Positions 1 through 9,254 of a stretch of DNA of 64,000 nucleotides are shown one piece after another (positions within the stretch are counted from its first letter, which is position 1; the number at the start of each line of letters is the position of its first letter). The position numbers and the translations under genes were made by a program. Source of the DNA: Bryobacterales bacterium (GTDB taxonomy: Bacteria > Acidobacteriota > Terriglobia > Bryobacterales > Bryobacteraceae); the NCBI GenBank assembly GCA_016721425.1, contig JADKID010000007.1:434001-498000 (forward strand), read 5' to 3'. Under the pieces are notes generated by a model that saw only the letters and a program-made list of their open reading frames with translations, did not search any database and was not told where the DNA came from.

Positions 1-15
1 TACCTGGGGTATGAA

Positions 16-324
16 ATGGCAACCATCGAACGCGTGACTGTGAGCCTCCCCGACGACCTCGTCAAACGCATAGATCGCCAGGAAAAGAATCGCAGCAAGT
101 TCGTGGTCGAAGCGGTGCGCCGTGAACTCGATCGCCGCCAACGCGAGAATCTCCGTCGTTCCCTCCAGAATCCTCACCCCGAAAGCGCCGAACTAGCCAG
201 CCAGGGCCTCGAAGAATGGTCGCACGGACTGCCGGACGAAGATGCCGCGGCATTGGTCAACACCAGCGCCGGCAAATCAGTCCGTTGGGTGGCGGGCAAG
301 GGATGGGTGGAGGGCCGGAAATGA
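16..324 (+). CDS. Ribbon-helix-helix antitoxin (MazE/CopG-like)
   Basis: A 102-aa protein whose first ~45 residues form a ribbon-helix-helix DNA-binding domain: the beta strand RVTVSLPDDLVKRID followed by two helices ending at RRELDRR. The C-terminal ~50 residues are acidic and lack a recognisable fold, as expected for the toxin-binding tail of a type II antitoxin. Its stop overlaps the start of the MazF-like gene by the ATGA arrangement, so the two are almost certainly co-translated. In such pairs the antitoxin neutralises the toxin and represses the operon. Only 15 bases lie upstream in the window, so the promoter/operator cannot be judged. Role in toxin neutralisation is inferred from domain and neighbour. 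Confidence 0.85.
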   Translation: MATIERVTVSLPDDLVKRIDRQEKNRSKFVVEAVRRELDRRQRENLRRSLQNPHPESAELASQGLEEWSHGLPDEDAAALVNTSAGKSVRWVAGKGWVEGRK

Positions 325-701
325 AGATCGGCCGCGGTACCGTGGTCGTCGTCGAGTTGGATCCCACCGTTGGTCATGAGCAGCGCGGCATGCGGCCCTG
401 TATCGTCGTAAGTGATCCGGACGTGATCAGTAGCCAGCGCTTTCCTCTGATCTGCATCGTCCCGGTCACCGGCACCCCCGGCGAAGGACTGCTCTATCCC
501 GAGCTCACTCCGGGCACGAGCGGCCTCGCCAAGACCGCTTTCGCACTCATCGATCAGATTCGATCCATCGACAAACGCCGCGTCCGCCGGGTTTTCGGCG
601 AACTCGGGCGTGAAGAACTCGCCGCCATCGATGCAGGGCTAGCCGCCTTCCTGGGTCTCAGCCAGGAGCACTCTGGCGGAGCACCCTCACGCTTGCAGTA
701 A
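321..701 (+). CDS. MazF/PemK-family endoribonuclease toxin
   Basis: A 126-aa protein starting at the ATG that overlaps the antitoxin stop; an upstream in-frame extension exists but would run through the antitoxin gene. The N-terminus has the family signature: the RGTVVVVELDPTVGHEQ strand-loop followed by RGMRPCIVVS, and further on the segment SGLAKTAFALIDQIRSIDKRR, matching the conserved core of MazF (SH3-like beta barrel). MazF proteins cleave mRNA at short specific sequences and arrest growth when the antitoxin is degraded. Length is normal for the family and there is no sign of truncation. The gene ends about 80 bases before a convergent HicB/HicA locus. Confidence 0.9.
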   Translation: MKIGRGTVVVVELDPTVGHEQRGMRPCIVVSDPDVISSQRFPLICIVPVTGTPGEGLLYPELTPGTSGLAKTAFALIDQIRSIDKRRVRRVFGELGREELAAIDAGLAAFLGLSQEHSGGAPSRLQ

Positions 702-784
702 TCGCTGATACGCTTCTCACCATCCTCCAGTTCCCCGAAGCCGTCCCACTCTGGAGTCGGGTGGCCGCCTTAGCCCGCCCGGTC

Positions 785-883
785 TCAATCCGTGAAGGAC
801 TCGGCTCGGAAGTCGAATTCCCGAACGCACCGGCACGCCCGCCGGAATATCGCGTGCGGAGAGAGAACTCGCAATCTCGGCAT
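785..883 (-). pseudogene. HicA toxin remnant with internal deletion
   Basis: A 32-codon ORF beginning directly at the hicB stop (TGATG overlap). Its first eight residues, MPRLRVLS, are the usual N-terminus of HicA (YcfA) toxins that follow this HicB type. The rest (AIFRRACRCVREFDF then RAESFTD) resembles the C-terminal end of one HicA subfamily (roughly RAIFRQASRYxPExxLRPHFYTD, recalled from memory). The whole double-stranded-RNA-binding middle, including the GSH catalytic histidine motif, is missing. The simplest reading is an in-frame deletion of about 45-50 codons that left both ends joined. It cannot be an active toxin. The subfamily match is made by eye. Confidence 0.55.
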
Positions 884-1104
884 CAGGCAACGGCTTCAAG
901 TTCCATGGTGGCGAGTATCGTCGGATTGCTGGAGAACCCCAACGCTTCCATATCTTCACCGTCAAGGTGCAATCCGATCGCCTCGCGAACGTTGGAGGCC
1001 AATTCGTCGAGAGTCAAAGCCTGCGTGACTACAGCCAGGTCCAGACAGTCGGCAACAAACTGGCGATCACCCCTGCTAATGCGGACCTGAATTGTGCGTT
1101 TCAT
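883..1104 (-). CDS. HicB-like antitoxin
   Basis: A 73-aa protein with the partial RNase H-like HicB fold: strand MKRTIQVRISRGDRQFVADC, then LDLAVVTQALTLDELASNVREAI, the usual alpha helix after the substrate-like strands, and a short tail. In intact loci it binds the HicA RNase and blocks it. Here the partner gene immediately downstream is internally deleted, so the antitoxin appears orphaned yet still has an open frame. The order hicB-hicA is the reverse of the E. coli operon but common in this subfamily. The gene converges on the MazF-like gene. No separate C-terminal DNA-binding domain is visible. Confidence 0.8.
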   Translation of the reverse strand: MKRTIQVRISRGDRQFVADCLDLAVVTQALTLDELASNVREAIGLHLDGEDMEALGFSSNPTILATMELEAVA

Positions 1105-1251
1105 GGCCTCCGTCGCTTGCCTCTTCCGGATGCGCCAACTCGAAGCGTCGGACGGCGCCGGCCGGCCCCGGTCCCCTACCGCCCATCCGACAACCCACCC
1201 TCCCGCGCCACCGCCGGCCTCGATATCCTCAACTGAACCGCCCCCAGGGCC

Positions 1252-3347
1252 TCAGTGCGCCTCAACCGACGCGATCTTCGCCAACATCGACGCGCCCCAG
1301 TCCGCTGCCTGATCGTCATAGCCGATTTGCTGCCACTGCCATTTGCCTTTGGTGTCCACGACCCAGTTCTGCGGAATCGCCCAATCCCCCAGCACCTGGT
1401 TGATATACGTCCAGGCCGGCAGCACGGGGAAGGTATAGCCATTTTCGTTCAGGAACGGCTCGATCAACCCCGACTGCTCGTCCGCGTTCAGCGTCAGGAT
1501 CACCAGATCACTCCGCCCCTTGTTTTGCTCGTAGAACTTCTGCAGATGAGGGAGTTCCGCCTTGCACGGTCCGCACCACGTGGCCCAGAGATTGATGAAT
1601 ACGGACTTGCCCTCAAGAGACTTCAATCGCCAGGTCTTTCCGGTCAGGTCGCTCAGTTCAAATGGTGGCATCTCCTTCGAGGGACGCACCCAATAGCCCT
1701 GAGACGCACTCACCCGATTCTTCGGCGCCGCGGCCCAGATGGCGAAGCCATCACCCGTTCCGTTCAACTCCGTCCATAGGCTCTTCGCCTGGTCCATCAA
1801 CGGGTCGGATACCCGCCCGTACTTCTTAGCCGGAGTTGATTCTCTCGAGTGCAAAGCCCGCTGGTAGTAGGCCACGGCGTCGGACTTCCGGCCCTCAATC
1901 CAGGCCAGTAAGGCGCGATTATTCCAGTAGATGGAGTGAAGATCCGCCGATTTCGGCGCAGGCGTCTCCACCTCGCCCTTGAGCGCAACTGCCTTGTCCT
2001 TCCTGTCGCCAAGCTGGTACGCCCGGAGTTGGAGTTGCGTGAACTCCAGCGCATCGGAGGCGAACGACTCGCGGTAGGATTCCAGGTCCTTCTCGCTGAT
2101 ATCGTCATTCCCAAAAAACTCTGCGGACCGAGCCATCAAAGGTCGAGCCGAATCCAGCAATTCACTCGCGCGCTGCGGATCCACCTTGTGAGTGAGATAT
2201 AGCGAGGCCGCCCTCTGTCTCGCCTCGAATCTCGGCCCGGTCAACTCCTCCGAGGCCCGGAGGTACCCTTCCGCCGCAAGGCGAACTTCTTCGCCCGATG
2301 CACTCGCCATGTCTCGGAGCCGGACAAGATACATGATCCAGGCGTATTCCTCGCGCGGCGCCGTCTTCACCCACATTGCCGCCGCATCGGCCGAGGCGCG
2401 TTGATACCGGCCCCACTCCTCTGCGCCAGCCTCAGGCTTCGGCAATGGATGCTCACGCTTCCGGCGCTCCAGACGAATACTCAATGCGGTGAAGTTCGCC
2501 GGATACTTCTGGAAGATTCGGTCCTCGACCGCGGCCATAAGTTCTACCGGTGCTCCCGCCAGCTTGTACCCATCCCGGAGAGCGGAAAGCACATCCACAC
2601 CCGGCGCGGCGTCCTTCGCCTCAATGCTCCTGACATCTTTGAGCACCTGTGCCCGGACCTGAGCGTGTTCAGCCGGTGGCCGCAAGCGGAATTCGAGGCT
2701 CCAAAGATCGGAGTAATGCTGCAAGTTTTGGCCGTCACTCTCTTGCGCCAGACGCGCCCGAAGCTCCTGCGCCACTCGCTTCTGCAAATCCGGCGCGCCA
2801 AAGCGGCCCAGTAGGGATTGCGACGTACTGTCCAGACTCGCCGGGCAGGCGGAAAAGTAAGCAGACACCATGCCAGCGGCTTTGGTCGTATCTTCGAACT
2901 TCCCGCCACCGTAAATCTGCGCGAGAATCAATCTCGGCGCGCCAAATGCCGGGTCTTTGGCAATCGAGGCCTCCAGCATCCGTATCGCCTCCGAGTGTCC
3001 TTGCTGCGCAAGGCGAAGCCTCCTACCGTAAGCTGAAATGGATCGTCCATCTCCTTTCGGGCGCGCGCCACCCAACCATCCCGGACCAATGGCCATCCCT
3101 GAAAGTAGTCCGCCCACTGGAGGTATCGACGGTATCGCTCGTACACCCGGAAATCCCTGGGGTGCGCTGCCAGCAGTTCCTCATAGAACGCCCGAGTCGC
3201 TCGCAGCCGCTCCGGTCGCGGCAAATTCTGGAATCGAACATCAATTCCGTCCATCACCTGCAACAGTTCTGGCGAGGTTTCGCAAAGAGGCGTTTGGCCA
3301 AAGACAGCACAGCACAGAGTAAAAGCTATCGATATCCGAATAACCAT
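1252..3347 (-). CDS. Secreted TPR-like protein with C-terminal TlpA/ResA thioredoxin domain (frameshifted)
   Basis: Two overlapping minus-strand frames form one gene. The 5' frame starts at 3347 with a signal peptide (MVIRISIAFTLCCAVFGQ) and runs to about 3010; the 3' frame continues with QQGHSEAIRMLEASIAKDP, a typical TPR helix, and stays open to 1252. One missing base near 3012-3014 (in the GCCTTGCG context) would restore a ~698-aa protein. The middle is helical, with repeat-like segments; the last ~140 residues are a TlpA-type thioredoxin fold with NLWATWCGPCKAELPHL, the WCGPC redox site. It is probably exported and acts as a disulfide oxidoreductase tethered to a long helical scaffold. 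Substrate unknown. Confidence 0.8.
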
Positions 3348-3374
3348 GGGCGAATCATACCAAGGTGTCGCCCC

Positions 3375-5345
3375 CTACCGCCCTACCGACAACCCACTCT
3401 CCCGCACCGCCTCCAGTTTCCTCACCCGGTGATTCGCGCGGTCCGCCACATAGATCGCACCCTGCCCATCCACAAACAGACTCGATGGGCTATTGAGCAG
3501 CGCGTCACCCGCCGGCCCGCCGTCTCCGGCAAAACCAGGCACTGCCCCTCCCGCCACTACCTCCAAAACCGAACTCAGCCGGTAAATCGCATGGCCGGCG
3601 CAGAAAAGCAGCGTCGAATCCGTGTCCACCGCCAACGCGACAATCCGCTCCGACGACGCATACACCGTCTGCACAACGCCCGCCGCGTCCACCCTCCGGA
3701 TCATGCTCCCGCGCTGGTCCACCATGTACAACTCGCCCGTCCTGCCATCGGCCGCCAGCGCAGTCGGGTAGTAAAGCTGCGCTTCACTCGCCCGCCCCCC
3801 GTCGCCCGCCCACCCGCGCTCACCTGTACCCGCGATCGTCCACATCACGCCATCCGCCGACACCTTTCGGATCACCTGGTTCGAGCTGTCCGCCACATAC
3901 GTGTTCCCCGCCCCGTCCGTCGCCAGCCCTCGCACACCCCAGAGCTCCGCCGCCGTCGCTCTCCCGCCATCTCCGCTGTACCCCGCCTTGCCCGTCCCGG
4001 CATACGCTTCCAGGCCGCCTTTGGTCAGCTTCTGGATTGAGAACGCATCCGCCAGCAACGGCGCCCCGTCCACATCCAGTGCCATCGCTACCGGAACCGC
4101 AATCTCCGTGCCATGAATGACGCCCAACCAGTCCACCATACGAAACGCGTCCATCTGCGCGATATACAGGGTCCGCCCGATCTCGTCATACGCGGCCCCG
4201 CCCGGAAACCACACCACCGATTGCAGCGCCGATACCCCATCCGCACCATACCCGCTCAGCTCTCCCACCGCCGGCCCGTCAAACCCGCTCGCACCGGGCA
4301 TCAGCACGCTGACCCGCCGGCCAAAGCTCAGCACCAGCGCCCCGGACGGATGAACTGTCATCGCCACCGGCGGCTCCAGCGGAAACGGCAGCGTGGAAAT
4401 CACCCCGTCCCGTCCAATCCGCCGGATCGTCCCCGGCGCGCCCATAGCCACGGTGCTCACATAAATCGTCTCGTCCTCACCCACCGCCAGCGCCAGAGGA
4501 GCGTTCAGCCTCGCCTTTACCGCCAGGCCGCCATCTCCGCTATGCCCCTCCTCGCCCGTGCCGGCAACTGTGCTGATCCGCCCGTCCGTCGAGATCCTCC
4601 GCACCGTGTGCCGCTCGCGCTCCGCCACATACAGGTTGCCGGCCGCATCCGTCGCCATCGCCGAAATCCACTCCAGCTCCGCCTGGGTCGCCGGCCCGCC
4701 ATCAGCCGCCAGTCCCAATTCACCGCCGCCCGCATACGCCGTCAGCACGCCGTCCGTCGAGATCTTGCAGATCCGATCGCTCGAATCCGCGAAAAACAGA
4801 TTGCCCGCGCCGTCTCGCGCCATCACCAATGGCGCCGCAATCGCCGCAGTCGCCGCTTCCTGCCCCGCGCACCGCGCCACCGGCAGCGCCCCGTTGCCCG
4901 CAATCGTGGCGATCACCCCGTCCGTCGTGATCTTCCGGATCCGCCGGTTGCCCGCGTCGGCAATAAAAAGCGATCCGTCAAAATCAAACGCCAAGCTGCT
5001 CGGGTTCGATAGCTGCGCCAGCCCTGCCGGACCGCCATCACCACCAAAATAAGCGCCACCCGCCCCGGAGATCGTCTCAATCACACCCAGCCCGTACCCG
5101 GCGCCCACGGACTTCTGCTGCGGATCCGGGTTGACCTTGCGGATCCGGTTCGCACCAGAGTCCGCCACATACAGGCTTCCGCCTGCGTCCACGGCCAAAC
5201 CCGCCGCGTTCTCCAGCATCGTCGCAAACGCCGCCCCGTCCCGTAGCGCATCCGCCCCCGCCACCGTCGTGATCGTGTACCGCCGCTGCCCCGAAGCGCC
5301 CCCTGCCAACATCAGAGCCACCACAACCATTGACGAGATTCGCAT
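3375..5345 (-). CDS. Secreted NHL-repeat beta-propeller protein
   Basis: A 656-aa protein with a signal peptide (MRISSMVVVALMLAGGASGQ). Most of the chain is made of NHL repeats: blocks of about 50-57 residues with the pattern GDGGPA.A.L..P..LA.D..G.LYVAD..N..IRK(I/V)..DG.I.T.AGTG. Clear copies begin near residues 45, 100, 160, 215, 275, 440, 495 and 600. Such proteins fold as beta propellers and bind protein, RNA or sugar; the function of this bacterial export family is unknown, and it is greatly expanded in Solibacter-like acidobacteria. It stands alone between the thioredoxin protein and the carbohydrate operon. Third codon positions are G-rich, like the other minus-strand genes here. Confidence 0.9.
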   Translation of the reverse strand: MRISSMVVVALMLAGGASGQRRYTITTVAGADALRDGAAFATMLENAAGLAVDAGGSLYVADSGANRIRKVNPDPQQKSVGAGYGLGVIETISGAGGAYFGGDGGPAGLAQLSNPSSLAFDFDGSLFIADAGNRRIRKITTDGVIATIAGNGALPVARCAGQEAATAAIAAPLVMARDGAGNLFFADSSDRICKISTDGVLTAYAGGGELGLAADGGPATQAELEWISAMATDAAGNLYVAERERHTVRRISTDGRISTVAGTGEEGHSGDGGLAVKARLNAPLALAVGEDETIYVSTVAMGAPGTIRRIGRDGVISTLPFPLEPPVAMTVHPSGALVLSFGRRVSVLMPGASGFDGPAVGELSGYGADGVSALQSVVWFPGGAAYDEIGRTLYIAQMDAFRMVDWLGVIHGTEIAVPVAMALDVDGAPLLADAFSIQKLTKGGLEAYAGTGKAGYSGDGGRATAAELWGVRGLATDGAGNTYVADSSNQVIRKVSADGVMWTIAGTGERGWAGDGGRASEAQLYYPTALAADGRTGELYMVDQRGSMIRRVDAAGVVQTVYASSERIVALAVDTDSTLLFCAGHAIYRLSSVLEVVAGGAVPGFAGDGGPAGDALLNSPSSLFVDGQGAIYVADRANHRVRKLEAVRESGLSVGR

Positions 5346-5425
5346 CTGCTGCTCCCCTTACTGGGCAGCATACCGCCGCCTCAAGTGAACATTCAATCAA
5401 TAACCGCGCTCCCGACCCGTGCAAC

Positions 5426-5481
5426 GAAAAAGGCGCGTGGCAGCGTCCCAGAATGAGACTGGTTTCCGCCGTCACGCGCCT
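5426..5481 (-). terminator. Candidate intrinsic terminator of the GH2-DUF2961-cupin operon
   Basis: On the minus strand AGGCGCGTG (5473-5481) pairs with CACGCGCCT (5431-5439), a 9-bp perfect stem with a ~33-nt loop that can extend inward imperfectly (ACGGCGG against CGCTGCC). It is followed by TTTTT (complement of 5427-5431). It lies ~20 bases after the cupin stop, where a terminator for this minus-strand operon is expected. The long loop makes it less typical. Confidence 0.5.
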
Positions 5482-5498
5482 ACATGACTCCCCGCTTT

Positions 5499-5954
5499 CT
5501 ACTGCTCCACTTTCACCACGAAGTACAAAAACTCCTTCTTCACCAGCAACTGGTGCGGCGTGTTGGCCGGGATATGCACCGCATCCCCCACCTTCATCGT
5601 CACCCGTTCCCCGCCCTCAATCGACGGCCCCCGCACTTCACCCGGCTCAATCGTCCTAGGCGAAACGATCTTCCCACCCACCACCAGCACCGCCTCGCCC
5701 TTCTCCGCCACGAAGAAATCCACCGTCTTCGCGTGTAGCTCCGCCTCCCCATCGGCGGTCCGCTTCGTGATCATCGCCTGGTGGTTGCCCCACTTGCCCA
5801 GATCCTGGCCCAGCACGTTCTTGCCCGCCATCTGCGAAGTCAGCTTCCCATCCCACCCCTGCAACTCGCCCGCCGTCCAGTGCACAAAACCCGTCACACC
5901 GGCCGGCAGCGCCACCGCCACCAAAACAAAAATCAACAGAATGGTGCGCTTCAT
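5499..5954 (-). CDS. Secreted cupin-domain protein
   Basis: A 151-aa protein with an N-terminal hydrophobic export segment (ILLIFVLVAVALPAGV). The C-terminal half fits a small cupin barrel: ELHAKTVDFFVAEKGEAVLVVGG (motif 1 region) and VGDAVHIPANTPHQLLV (motif 2, with PxxxxH). It is the last gene of a three-gene operon; its ATG overlaps the stop of the DUF2961 gene (ATGA). Cupins of this size bind a metal and small organic ligands, often sugars or sugar acids. The genomic link to two glycoside hydrolase-type proteins suggests a carbohydrate-related role, but no reaction can be named. The classic first-motif histidine pair is reduced to one candidate histidine (ELHAK). Confidence 0.75.
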   Translation of the reverse strand: MKRTILLIFVLVAVALPAGVTGFVHWTAGELQGWDGKLTSQMAGKNVLGQDLGKWGNHQAMITKRTADGEAELHAKTVDFFVAEKGEAVLVVGGKIVSPRTIEPGEVRGPSIEGGERVTMKVGDAVHIPANTPHQLLVKKEFLYFVVKVEQ

Positions 5955-7099
5955 GCGGGTGTCACCCTAGCAATTCTCGAAGCCACGGCGGGCAGCGCCG
6001 GAAACTCCGTATACGGCTTGTCCTGATACCAGTAGCAGCACGAGTAGTAGTTGTCCGCCCGGTCATTGCCGTGCCCGTGCTCCATCGTGTGCTTCAAGTA
6101 CTTCATGAATGTCACCGGGTTATCTCCATGAAAACGGTAGCAGCAATACCGCCCGCCCACACGCTCCGGGCTCTGGATCAACTGCGCCCCGTACTGGTGA
6201 TACGCAAACGCCTTCGCCCCGTCGCGCCCGCCGAAATTCCAGCTCCCCAGGAAGTAATCCTCGCTCCCCGTCCCCACGATGAGCGGCTTCGTCTCATCGT
6301 CGATGAAGATCATATCGTCGCCCTCGCCCATCCAGTACTCGCTGTTCTGCACCACGCCCAACGTCACGCCCATCAGATGCCCGCGTCCGCGCGCCTCGCA
6401 ATAAACGTGGTTGTGCGTCCCCACCGGATTCACCGGCGTCTTCCCGTCCGCACCCTTGATCGCCACGTGCGGAGCCACCTGCCGGTACTGCGCATGGAAG
6501 TACATCGCATCCGCCGGCAGCGCATCCACCGCCAGGAAATCGATGTTCGAATAGAACGACCCGATGTTCTGCGTCCCCTCGTTCGTCACCGTCATCCGCG
6601 CACCCGTCCGGTACGGCATCGCGAAATAGCAGTTCAAACTCTTCCCCGGCGAGCACGACAGATACTCGCTCTCATACAAAACGTAATCGCCCAGGTTCAG
6701 CCCGAAGAAATCCCCCACCGGCACTTCCACGCTCGGCTTCGCGCTCCCGTCCCAGTACATCCGCAACACCAGCTCCTTCAGATGAAACGGGCTCTGCGCC
6801 GCAATCGTGAACCAGATGTGCGACACCATCCCCGCGCCCTTCTGGTTGAAGACTTCAATCGTCTGCCCCGGCGTGATCGGCCAGCGGTCCGAGTTCCCGC
6901 CCGTCACGTCGTAGCTCGATTGCTTCAGGCTCCGATAGTTCAACGCCCGCGCATACGCCGGCATGAATCGAGCCGCCGCGCCGCCGCCCGCACCGCCCTG
7001 CTGCGCCTGCGCGATCTCTGGCACAGCCACCGGCGCCGCCGCCAGCCCCATGGCCGCCATCGCGCTCTGGAAAAATCCGCGTCGCTCCACACTCTTCAT
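5951..7099 (-). CDS. DUF2961 / GH172-family protein with Tat signal
   Basis: A 382-aa protein. The N-terminus carries a twin-arginine export signal (ERRGFFQSAMAAMGLAAAP). The mature part matches the DUF2961 (glycoside hydrolase family 172) pattern: GAGMVSHIWFTI, LVLRMYWDGSAKPSVEVPVGDFFG, FAMPYRTGARMTVTNEG, GEGDDMIFIDDE and GTGSEDYFLGSW. Members with known function are alpha-fructosyl or alpha-arabinosyl hydrolases/cyclases; a jelly-roll fold is typical. It sits between a GH2 hydrolase and a cupin gene, overlapping both by four bases, so all three are translated together. The likely job is breakdown of a plant or microbial oligosaccharide outside the cytoplasm. The exact linkage cannot be read from sequence. 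Confidence 0.88.
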   Translation of the reverse strand: MKSVERRGFFQSAMAAMGLAAAPVAVPEIAQAQQGGAGGGAAARFMPAYARALNYRSLKQSSYDVTGGNSDRWPITPGQTIEVFNQKGAGMVSHIWFTIAAQSPFHLKELVLRMYWDGSAKPSVEVPVGDFFGLNLGDYVLYESEYLSCSPGKSLNCYFAMPYRTGARMTVTNEGTQNIGSFYSNIDFLAVDALPADAMYFHAQYRQVAPHVAIKGADGKTPVNPVGTHNHVYCEARGRGHLMGVTLGVVQNSEYWMGEGDDMIFIDDETKPLIVGTGSEDYFLGSWNFGGRDGAKAFAYHQYGAQLIQSPERVGGRYCCYRFHGDNPVTFMKYLKHTMEHGHGNDRADNYYSCCYWYQDKPYTEFPALPAVASRIARVTPA

Positions 7100-9228
7100 C
7101 GCGTCACCTCTACCTTTCTCCGTGAAACTGTCGATGCCCGGCCCGCAACCTGCGCCGTGGCCCTCAAAATATACTGACCTACTGAAGCGGGCGCGTCCAC
7201 CCCCAACTGATACGTGTGCGCCCCATACGCCGCCATCGCAAACGGAATCTCCGCCGCCGCGCCCCCACCCACAAACTCCAGCCGCAGCTTCCCCTCCACC
7301 GCACGCCCTTCATCGTTCACCATCATCACCGCATACGTCCGCTTCGCCCCCGCCTGCAACCGCGGCTGCCAGAAGTTGATGTACACCCCCAACGGCCGGA
7401 ACGCCTCCACCATCCAATCCGCAAACTGCGGCTCCAACTCCAGCGTCTCCACGTTCTTCCAGTGGTCCGACGTCTTCACCCCCGGATAGCTGCAAGTCAG
7501 CCACGTGAAATGCAGCACCCCCGCAAAGTTCCGGTGCGCCCGCCAAAACTCCGTCATCCCCGCCAGATTGTACGCATACAGCTCAAACCGCGCCGCCGGC
7601 GTCGCGTCTTTCCCCAACAACCGCTCATACACCTTCTCCGTCAACACCGTCGGAGACCCGTCCCGATTCAGCCACAACCACCCATACTCGTTCGCAATCA
7701 CAGCATGCCCCGAAGGATGCCCCGCGTTCGTCGTCTTCGCCCCCGTCATTCCCTCCAACTGCGTCATCTCAAACTTCCCCTCGGGCCGCATCAACGCGCT
7801 GAACAGATACGGATGATCCTCCACCGGGTCATTCGGCCCCATCGGCACCGCATACCCGTTGTCCCAAGGCCGGTCCGACAGATCCAGTTTCCGCACCGCC
7901 GGGATCACCGTCTCCCGCAGCAACGCGGAGTCCGTCTCGTTCGTCGCATCCCAGATCGCCACGCTCGGATGATTCCAGTGATCCCGCATCCACTCCGTAT
8001 ACTGCGTGATCAACTCCTCTCCCCGGTACGGCGGAAAGTACGTCCGCCCGTTCCAGATGAAAAACTCGTTCTGGATCAGCAGCCCTGCCTCGTCCGCGAT
8101 ATCAAACCACATCTCCGGCACCGGCCCGATGCAAAACCGGAACGAGTTCCAGTGCATCTTCTTCGGCCCGTCCACCAGCAGCTTCCGCACCCAAGCCTCT
8201 TCCCACGGATGCCGCTTGCACAACGGATCCTCAAAGAACCGGTGCAACGTGATGTTCGAGCCCCGCAGGAAATACAGCTGCCCGTTCAAATACGCCCGCT
8301 TCGTCGCCGTATCAAACCGGAACTCCCTCATCCCAAACCGCGTCCGCACCGTATCCCCGCCCACCGCCGTCTCCACCCAATACAGGTTCGGCGCCTCCGG
8401 AGTCCACAGCTTCGCCCCCTTCATCGCCACCATCTGCCGCACGCTCTTCCGCTCGCCCGGCTGCAAAACCACCTCGACGCCGGCCGCCCCGCCCGTTTCC
8501 TTCTGCGCCTGCGACAACCGCGCCCGCACCACCGTCGCACCCGGATTCCAAAGCGCCGTCTCCACCTCCGCCGCCCCCGCCGCCAGCCGCGGAGCCACCT
8601 GCACGCTCTCCATATACGGCAGCCCGGTCAGGATCAGCGACACGTTGTCATAGATCCCCGCCGTCCACTTGTTCTTCTCGAAATCCGTCCCCGCCGGAGC
8701 CCACACCGGCAACGCCGCCGGATGCGCACCGATCCGCACCACCAGCTCGTTCTCCGCATCCCACTTCACCGCCCCCGTCACATCGAAAAAGCCAGCGCTG
8801 AAGCACCCCAGATGCTCCCCCATCTTCTGACCGTTCAGCCACACCGCCGTCCCAAACTGCGCCTTCGCAATCCGCAGCATCGCCAGCGGCTTCTTCTCCG
8901 TCACCCGGAAACTCCGCCTGTACCAGAAGTAGTTCCGCGCCTGAAGCGACACCCCCGCCGTCTGCACCAGCGCCGATTCCGGCAGCTTCTTGTCCCGCAC
9001 CGCCGATTGAATCCACTCCCGCCCGTCAAACATATCGACCTTCGCAAATGGAGGCACCGCCAGGTTCGCCAACCCAGGCACCGGCACCACGCGATCATAC
9101 GCCGCCGGCATCTCCATAGCCCCCACGCTATCGGCAATCCGCCAGTCCCCGTTGAGCGAAACCGTCACTCGCCCCACCGCGCCCCACGCCCCCATACCAC
9201 AAAGCAGAAAAGCACAAATTAGTCTCAT
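7096..9228 (-). CDS. Glycoside hydrolase family 2 protein (beta-galactosidase-like)
   Basis: About 710 aa from the ATG at 9228, where a signal peptide begins (MRLICAFLLCGMGAWG); an upstream in-frame ATG adds 11 non-signal residues and was not chosen. N-terminal sugar-binding jelly roll (VTVSLNGDWRIAD, FWYRRSFRV, AVWLNGQKMGEH), an immunoglobulin-like domain, then a TIM barrel with the GH2 acid/base pair Asn-Glu in AIWDATNETDS (about residue 430) and a likely nucleophile Glu in VIANEYGW (about residue 512). First gene of the overlapping operon with DUF2961 and cupin. Probably a periplasmic or secreted exo-glycosidase; galactoside, glucuronide or mannoside specificity is not decidable here. Confidence 0.88.
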   Translation of the reverse strand: MRLICAFLLCGMGAWGAVGRVTVSLNGDWRIADSVGAMEMPAAYDRVVPVPGLANLAVPPFAKVDMFDGREWIQSAVRDKKLPESALVQTAGVSLQARNYFWYRRSFRVTEKKPLAMLRIAKAQFGTAVWLNGQKMGEHLGCFSAGFFDVTGAVKWDAENELVVRIGAHPAALPVWAPAGTDFEKNKWTAGIYDNVSLILTGLPYMESVQVAPRLAAGAAEVETALWNPGATVVRARLSQAQKETGGAAGVEVVLQPGERKSVRQMVAMKGAKLWTPEAPNLYWVETAVGGDTVRTRFGMREFRFDTATKRAYLNGQLYFLRGSNITLHRFFEDPLCKRHPWEEAWVRKLLVDGPKKMHWNSFRFCIGPVPEMWFDIADEAGLLIQNEFFIWNGRTYFPPYRGEELITQYTEWMRDHWNHPSVAIWDATNETDSALLRETVIPAVRKLDLSDRPWDNGYAVPMGPNDPVEDHPYLFSALMRPEGKFEMTQLEGMTGAKTTNAGHPSGHAVIANEYGWLWLNRDGSPTVLTEKVYERLLGKDATPAARFELYAYNLAGMTEFWRAHRNFAGVLHFTWLTCSYPGVKTSDHWKNVETLELEPQFADWMVEAFRPLGVYINFWQPRLQAGAKRTYAVMMVNDEGRAVEGKLRLEFVGGGAAAEIPFAMAAYGAHTYQLGVDAPASVGQYILRATAQVAGRASTVSRRKVEVTR

Positions 9229-9254
9229 GACGCCCGCCATCGTATCATCAAGGT

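Noticed and set aside
3005..3020. Programmed frameshift in the thioredoxin gene
   Set aside because: No slippery heptamer and no shared motif with the other shift sites; single-base sequence error or mutation is simpler.
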